In this document: positions 5,867 to 10,160 of the stretch, piece after piece
How the letters are laid out: every line of letters begins with the position of its first letter
How positions within the stretch are numbered: the stretch's first letter is position 1
DNA from: an uncultured Fusobacterium sp.
GTDB taxonomy: Bacteria > Fusobacteriota > Fusobacteriia > Fusobacteriales > Fusobacteriaceae
DNA length: 10,160 nucleotides
Direction: 5' to 3'
Assembly (NCBI GenBank): GCA_900543175.1
Contig: UQQO01000084.1
Span: forward strand, 1 to 10,160
Notes under the pieces: generated by a model
The model's input: only the letters and a program-made list of their open reading frames with translations
What the model was told of the DNA's origin: nothing
Database searches by the model: none
Translations under genes and position numbers: made by a program

Positions 5867-5895
5867 TTGACAAAAAATTAAAAGTGTTCTATAAT
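5867..5895 (+). promoter_or_regulatory. Consensus sigma-70 promoter of clpB
   Basis: TTGACA (5867-5872) and TATAAT (5890-5895) are both perfect, with the optimal 17-bp spacer. The predicted start is near 5902, leaving a leader of about 63 nt before the ATG. No CIRCE inverted repeat and no CtsR heptad repeat were found nearby. A short direct repeat TAGTTAT (5910-5916 and 5927-5933) lies in the leader. Confidence 0.85.
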
Positions 5896-5964
5896 CAGAA
5901 TATACAAAATAGTTATCATTACAAATTAGTTATTGTTATTCGATTGAGGAGGAGGTTTGGTTTT

Positions 5965-8538
5965 ATGAATCAAAATAAATTTACAGAAAATTCATTACTT
6001 GCTTTAAGTGAAGCACAAGCTATGGCAATGAAATTTAGACAACAAAGTATAAAACCTGAATTCTTGGCTCTTGCTCTCTTGAAAAATAGTGAAGGGCTTA
6101 TTCCAAGAATAATGGAAAAGCTTGAACTTAATCTGAACTATATAATAGGACAGATAGAGAACGAAGTTAATAAATTTCCTAGAATTGAAGGAAATAATTT
6201 AGGAGATGTAACTTTAGATCAAAGTACTCATAGAGTGCTTATTGAAGCAGAAAATCTTATGGAAAAACTTGGTGACTCTTATATCAGTGTAGAACATCTA
6301 TTCTGGGCTTTGATAAAAGAGATGCCACTATTGAGAAAACTTGGAATTGATGAGAAAAAATATGAAGCTGCAGTAAAAGAGATTAGAGGAAATCAAAAAG
6401 TTGATTCTCAAAATCCAGAGGCAACATATGAAGTTCTAGAAAAATATGCAAGAGATTTAGTTGAACTTGCTAGAAAAGGTAAAATTGACCCAATTATCGG
6501 TAGAGATAGTGAGATAAGGAGAACAATTCAAATTATTTCAAGAAGAACTAAAAATAACCCTATTTTAATTGGTGAACCTGGGGTAGGTAAGACTGCTATT
6601 GCTGAGGGACTTGCTCAAAGAATCTTAAATGGTGATGTTCCAGAATCATTAAAAGGTAAAAAATTGTATTCTCTAGATATGGGAGCTTTAATTGCAGGAG
6701 CTAAATTTAGAGGAGAATTTGAAGAGAGATTAAAAGGTGTACTAAAAGAAGTTGAAAGTTCAAATGGAAATATAATCCTATTTATTGATGAAATTCATAC
6801 AATAGTAGGAGCTGGAAAAACTGATGGAGCAATGGATGCTGGAAATATTTTAAAACCTATGCTTGCAAGAGGAGAAGTTAGAGTAATCGGTGCTACAACT
6901 ATTGATGAGTATAGAAAATATATTGAAAAAGATGCTGCTCTTGAAAGAAGATTCCAAATAGTTATGGTTGATGAACCAACTGTTGAAGATACTATCTCTA
7001 TTTTAAGAGGACTTAAAGAAAAATTTGAGATGTATCATGGTGTAAGAATTTCAGACTCTGCTATTGTATCAGCTGCAACATTAAGTAATAGATATATTGC
7101 TGATAGACAACTACCAGACAAAGCTATTGACTTAATTGACGAAGCAGCAGCTATGATAAGAACAGAGATTGATTCAATGCCAGCTGAACTAGATGAACTT
7201 ACTAGAAAAAGTATGCAGTTAGAAATAGAAAAAGAAGCATTAAAGAAAGAAACAGATCAAGGATCTAAAGATAGATTGGAAATCCTTGAAAAAGAATTAG
7301 CTGAGATTAACTCTAAAAAATCTCTTTTAAAATCTCAATGGGAACTTGAAAAGAGAGATATTACAAAGGTAAAAGAGTTAAAAGAGGAAGCTGAAAAAGT
7401 AAAACTTGAAATGGAACAAGCTGAAAGAAATTATGATTTAAGTAAACTTTCAGAATTAAAATATGGAAAATTAGCATCTATTGAAAAAGAGATAAAAGAA
7501 CAACAAGCTAAACTTGATGCTACATATGGAAGTAGTGGACTTTTAAAACAAGAAGTTACAGCTGATGAGATAGCAGATATTGTTTCAAAATGGACAGGTA
7601 TTCCAGTAGCTAAATTAGCTGAAAGTGAAAAAGAGAAAATCCTTAACCTTGAAAACTCATTGAAAGAGAGAGTAAAAGGACAAGATGAGGCAGTAAAAGC
7701 AGTTGCTGATACTATGATTAGATCAAGAGCTGGACTTAAAGATAAAAATAGACCTATGGGATCATTTATATTCCTTGGCCCTACTGGGGTAGGTAAGACT
7801 TATCTTGCAAAAACTCTTGCTTACAATATGTTTGACAATGAAGATAATGTAATTAGAATAGATATGAGTGAATACATGGATAAATTCTCAACTACTAGAT
7901 TAATTGGTGCACCTCCAGGATATGTAGGTTATGAAGAAGGTGGACAACTTACAGAGGCTGTAAGAACTAAACCTTATTCAGTAATACTATTTGACGAGAT
8001 TGAAAAAGCTCATCCAGATGTATTTAATATCTTACTACAAGTGTTAGATGATGGTAGATTAACTGATGGACAAGGAAGAATAATCGACTTTAAAAATACT
8101 CTTATAATTATGACTTCAAATATTGGTAGTCAACTTATTTTAAAAGATATTACTCTTAAAGATGAAACTAAAGAGAAAGTTTTAGATCAATTAAAAGCTA
8201 ATTTCAGACCTGAATTTTTAAACAGAGTTGATGAGATAATTATATTTAAAGCTTTAGACTTAGCATCTATAAAAGATATAGTAAGATTATCTTTAAAATC
8301 TGTAGAGGAAAAATTAAAAGACAGATATATTCAACTTAACTTCAGTGAACCAGTTGTTGAGTACTTGGCAACTAATGCTTATGACCCACAATATGGAGCA
8401 AGACCACTTAGAAGATATATTCAAAAGCAATTGGAAACTTCTCTTGCAAAACTAATTTTATCAAATAAAATTAAAGAGAGAGATAAAGTTGATGTTGTTT
8501 TAGAAAATGGAGAGATAGAATTTAAAGTTCAACAATAG
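5965..8538 (+). CDS. clpB: ATP-dependent chaperone ClpB (Hsp100 disaggregase)
   Basis: An 857-residue hexameric AAA+ unfoldase that, with DnaK/DnaJ/GrpE, pulls proteins out of aggregates after heat stress. Domains in order: N-terminal Clp domain (~1-145); first ATPase with Walker A GEPGVGKT (K209), Walker B FIDE (D275, E276), pore loop [10 protein letters not shown] (Phe248 at the aromatic position) and arginine fingers R328/R329; coiled-coil M domain (~405-525, rich in K/E/L); second ATPase with Walker A GPTGVGKT (K611), pore GYVG (Tyr653) and Walker B LFDE (D677, E678); and the C-terminal domain with [11 protein letters not shown]. Its M domain distinguishes it from ClpA and ClpC, and length is normal. 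ATG at 5965 follows GAGGAGGAGG (5946-5955); a longer in-frame opening from 5857 runs through the promoter and was rejected. It is monocistronic, with a terminator at 8583-8632. Confidence 0.97.
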   Translation: MNQNKFTENSLLALSEAQAMAMKFRQQSIKPEFLALALLKNSEGLIPRIMEKLELNLNYIIGQIENEVNKFPRIEGNNLGDVTLDQSTHRVLIEAENLMEKLGDSYISVEHLFWALIKEMPLLRKLGIDEKKYEAAVKEIRGNQKVDSQNPEATYEVLEKYARDLVELARKGKIDPIIGRDSEIRRTIQIISRRTKNNPILIGEPGVGKTAIAEGLAQRILNGDVPESLKGKKLYSLDMGALIAGAKFRGEFEERLKGVLKEVESSNGNIILFIDEIHTIVGAGKTDGAMDAGNILKPMLARGEVRVIGATTIDEYRKYIEKDAALERRFQIVMVDEPTVEDTISILRGLKEKFEMYHGVRISDSAIVSAATLSNRYIADRQLPDKAIDLIDEAAAMIRTEIDSMPAELDELTRKSMQLEIEKEALKKETDQGSKDRLEILEKELAEINSKKSLLKSQWELEKRDITKVKELKEEAEKVKLEMEQAERNYDLSKLSELKYGKLASIEKEIKEQQAKLDATYGSSGLLKQEVTADEIADIVSKWTGIPVAKLAESEKEKILNLENSLKERVKGQDEAVKAVADTMIRSRAGLKDKNRPMGSFIFLGPTGVGKTYLAKTLAYNMFDNEDNVIRIDMSEYMDKFSTTRLIGAPPGYVGYEEGGQLTEAVRTKPYSVILFDEIEKAHPDVFNILLQVLDDGRLTDGQGRIIDFKNTLIIMTSNIGSQLILKDITLKDETKEKVLDQLKANFRPEFLNRVDEIIIFKALDLASIKDIVRLSLKSVEEKLKDRYIQLNFSEPVVEYLATNAYDPQYGARPLRRYIQKQLETSLAKLILSNKIKERDKVDVVLENGEIEFKVQQ

Positions 8539-8582
8539 ATTCAAGAATAAAAAATAATTGATATATTTAAAATAGCTAATTA

Positions 8583-8635
8583 AAAAACTACATCCAAAGT
8601 CTTAGAGATAAGATAGAGGGTGTAGTTTTTTTATT
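8583..8635 (+). terminator. Intrinsic terminator of clpB
   Basis: The outer stem ACTACATCC (8587-8595) / GGGTGTAGT (8618-8626, one T-G pair) extends through flanking A/T pairs to 8583/8630. An inner hairpin TCTTA/TAAGA with a GAGA loop sits inside, and a T run follows. It lies about 45 nt after the stop. Confidence 0.85.
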
Positions 8636-8860
8636 AACAATTATAGTTATCAGAAACTAAAAAAGTTAATAAATTAAACTTTTATAAGATAGATTAAAAT
8701 GAAAGAAACTCTTTATTTTAAAGAAAAATAATATTAAGAAAATCAACAAAACTATCTTATTTACCTAAAAAATTTTATAATTTTACATAATAATTTAAAA
8801 TAAAGTGTATGTATTTTAAACTATAACAACTAAAAAAGAAGTAATCTTTTTAAAAATAAC
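8636..8860. other. A/T-rich intergenic stretch with inverted repeats
   Basis: No gene is seen between the clpB terminator and the LacI promoter. The stretch holds a 9-bp perfect inverted repeat ATAAGATAG (8684-8692) / CTATCTTAT (8752-8760) enclosing a smaller hairpin (AAAAT-G-AAAG with CTTTATTTT near 8696-8718). It also has a short repeat AAAAGTT/AACTTTT (8661-8667/8677-8683) and a small stem AAAAAGA/TCTTTTT (8833-8839/8845-8851). ATAAGATAG also occurs inside the clpB terminator (8608-8616). At this base composition some of these are expected by chance. Confidence 0.4.
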
Positions 8861-8889
8861 TTGACTGACTAAGAAAAATATGATACTTT
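8861..8889 (+). promoter_or_regulatory. Possible promoter of the LacI-family gene and sugar operon
   Basis: TTGACT (8861-8866, 5 of 6) is clear. The -10 box is poor: GATACT at 15 bp (4 of 6) or TACTTT at 17 bp (3 of 6). The start would fall near 8895, right at the operator. A weak -10 may mean activation is needed. Confidence 0.4.
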
Positions 8890-8898
8890 CTAAATAAG

Positions 8899-8914
8899 TT
8901 GAATACGTATGCAA
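8899..8914. promoter_or_regulatory. LacI-family operator upstream of the regulator gene
   Basis: TTGAATACGTATGCAA is a 16-bp palindrome centred on CG (8906/8907), with perfect ATACGTAT core and TTG/CAA ends; only one pair is mismatched. A central CpG with even symmetry is the hallmark of LacI/CcpA-type sites. Its position at the predicted transcription start, 20 bp before the LacI-family ATG, suggests autorepression of the regulator and the sugar transport genes behind it. Confidence 0.65.
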
Positions 8915-8933
8915 AATTAAGGAAGTTAGAAAA

Positions 8934-9890
8934 ATGAAGAAGTTAACAATGAAAGATATTGGAATTTTAGCTAATGTATCTCAATCTACAGTATCGAGAG
9001 TATTGAGCAATCATCCAAATGTAAAAAAAGAGGTTAGAGAAAGAGTTTTAAAGTGTATAGAGGAAAATGAATTTTCTCCAGATATAAATGCAAAAATTAT
9101 GAGAGGAGAAAGTGCAAAGATTTTAGGATTTGTATCAGCTGGATTTGATAACCCATATTATTTAGAGATGGTTGGATTTGTTGAGAGAGAAGCTAGAAGA
9201 AGAGGGTATAGTGTAATAGTAATGAACTCTGAAGATGATGAGGATCTTGAAAAATATCATTTTAAAGAACTAATGACGAGACATGTAGATGGAATAGTAA
9301 GTGCACCAGTATCTTTAAAAAATCTGAAGTTCCTAAAAAACAATAAATTTCCTTTTATTGTGCTAAATGAGAATATAGATTGGGTAGATAGTTTTTATAC
9401 AGTATTAGCCAATGGAGGAAAAGAGGTAGCAAAATATTTTAAAGAAAAAAAATTTACTAAAGTAGGATATATAGGTGAAAACAGATCTGAGAAATATAGA
9501 GGATTTTTAGAAGAGATAAATTCAGATAGAATAATTAATAATATAGAGGATAATATTACTTTTGGATTAGAAAAAGATTTAAGAAAGGTTATAAAAAAAG
9601 AGGTAAAAAAAATAAATTTAGATTGTGAAGCTTTCTTTTTTTCAAGTGATACAATTGCTTTTATTTTTTTAGAAGAAGCTGAAAAGTTAGGAATCTCTTT
9701 AGAGGGTAAAACCTTAGTGGCTTTTGATAATACAATAATTTCAAAGGTTTTAAAAATTTCAAGTGTAGAGCAACCAATGGAACATTTAGTAGAAAAAGGT
9801 TTAGATCTATTGCTGGAAAAGGTAAAGAAGAATATTAAGTTAGAAGAGGTTTATAATATTGGATTAGATCCTAAATTAATTATAAGATAA
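8934..9890 (+). CDS. LacI-family transcriptional repressor
   Basis: A 318-residue sugar-responsive regulator. The N-terminal helix-turn-helix is LTMKDIGILANVSQSTVSRVL (residues 4-24), with the family triad of DIG-LA-VS-STVSRVLS. The hinge FSPDINAKIMRGESAKILGFV (47-67) matches the usual YxPNxxA-x-L pattern loosely, with D50 where Asn is usual. The periplasmic-binding-protein-like effector domain follows (FDNPYYLEMVGFVEREARRRGYSVIV, then VDGIVSAP, then ending DPKLIIR). Length is slightly under the usual 330-340. ATG at 8934 has AAGGAAG (8919-8925) 8 nt upstream. A CG-centred palindrome at 8899-8914 is its likely operator. The next gene, a sugar-type ABC ATPase, starts 20 bp downstream, so the effector is probably the transported sugar, which cannot be named. 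Confidence 0.92.
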   Translation: MKKLTMKDIGILANVSQSTVSRVLSNHPNVKKEVRERVLKCIEENEFSPDINAKIMRGESAKILGFVSAGFDNPYYLEMVGFVEREARRRGYSVIVMNSEDDEDLEKYHFKELMTRHVDGIVSAPVSLKNLKFLKNNKFPFIVLNENIDWVDSFYTVLANGGKEVAKYFKEKKFTKVGYIGENRSEKYRGFLEEINSDRIINNIEDNITFGLEKDLRKVIKKEVKKINLDCEAFFFSSDTIAFIFLEEAEKLGISLEGKTLVAFDNTIISKVLKISSVEQPMEHLVEKGLDLLLEKVKKNIKLEEVYNIGLDPKLIIR

Positions 9891-9910
9891 AAAGATGAAT
9901 TGGAGGAGAA

Positions 9911-10160
9911 ATGGCAGAGGTAATATTAAAAAAAGTTGAAAAACAATATCCAAATGGATTTAAAGCAGTACATGGTATTGATTTAGACATTAAGGATGGA
10001 GAATTTATGGTTTTTGTAGGACCTTCTGGTTGTGCTAAGTCAACTACCCTTAGAATGATAGCTGGTCTTGAAGAGATTACAGGTGGGGAAATCTGGATAG
10101 GAGACAAATTAGTTAATGATCTTCCACCAAAAGATAGAGGTATTGCAATGGTTTTCCAAA
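9911..10160 (+). CDS. Sugar ABC transporter ATP-binding protein (MalK/MsmK/UgpC type), 3' end beyond window
   Basis: The first 83 codons of a cytoplasmic ABC ATPase, open to the window edge. The opening [31 protein letters not shown], then [19 protein letters not shown], the segment [14 protein letters not shown] and the Q-loop glutamine are typical of the carbohydrate-uptake class that energises maltose, multiple-sugar or glycerol-3-phosphate importers. Walker A reads GPSGCAKST, with Ala (codon GCT, 10034-10036) where the family normally has Gly before the lysine. ATG at 9911 is preceded closely by GGAGGAG (9902-9908). It lies 20 bp after the LacI-family gene and is almost certainly cotranscribed. 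The signature motif, Walker B and C-terminal regulatory domain are out of view, so the exact subfamily is open. Confidence 0.9.
   Translation, partial: MAEVILKKVEKQYPNGFKAVHGIDLDIKDGEFMVFVGPSGCAKSTTLRMIAGLEEITGGEIWIGDKLVNDLPPKDRGIAMVFQ

Noticed and set aside
5857..5964. 36-residue N-terminal extension of ClpB
   Set aside because: It runs through the consensus promoter and the ribosome binding site, and the family N-domain begins at the ATG at 5965.
9880..10107. Minus-strand open frame, 75 codons
   Set aside because: It is a mirror of the ABC ATPase, whose translation matches the family throughout.
1..10160. Mobile element, CRISPR array or defence island
   Set aside because: No transposase, integrase, regularly spaced repeats, or known or suspicious effector genes are visible; the tRNA end shows no attachment-site duplication within the window.

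Overview
The window is very A+T-rich and bacterial. Strong AGGAGG-type ribosome binding sites, consensus sigma-70 promoters, an L-box (lysine) riboswitch, an encoded CCA on the tRNA and a stand-alone PTS IIA(Glc) all suggest an anaerobic Fusobacterium-like organism or, less likely, a low-GC Firmicute. The assignment rests on general sequence character only, not on a database match.

Layout. (1) 1-51 is the 3' part of tRNA-Gln(UUG); its terminator lies inside the end of the next, convergent gene. (2) 64-912 (-) is a metallo-beta-lactamase-fold hydrolase, divergent from a TetR-type regulator (1059-1628, +). The regulator is followed by a GNAT acetyltransferase (1682-2191, +, TTG start). The 146-bp divergent gap holds two overlapping promoters and a near-perfect palindrome, so the TetR protein probably controls both sides. 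(3) 2226-3047 (-) is a two-gene unit: a YchJ-like SEC-C protein followed by a small exported protein, ending in a terminator that works on the minus strand. (4) 3261-4661 (-) is a YfcC/DcuC-type membrane transporter. Its roughly 295-nt leader contains a complete lysine riboswitch with an intrinsic terminator, which makes it a probable lysine (or lysine-related) importer shut off by lysine. (5) 5158-5658 (-) is PTS glucose-type EIIA, divergent from clpB (5965-8538, +), the full-length Hsp100 disaggregase, which has a perfect sigma-70 promoter. (6) After a ~400-bp gap come a LacI-family repressor (8934-9890, +) with a CG-centred operator just ahead of it, and the start of a MalK/MsmK/UgpC-type sugar ABC transporter ATPase (9911 to the window end), probably the first genes of a carbohydrate uptake operon.

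The start codons of the transporter, EIIA and ClpB were moved downstream of longer in-frame openings, because those extensions read through the ribosome binding sites or promoter. No phage, IS element, CRISPR array or clearly new multi-gene system is visible. The most informative signals are regulatory: the lysine riboswitch on a YfcC transporter, the TetR/MBL shared operator, the LacI operator, and a palindrome over the -35 box of the riboswitch promoter.
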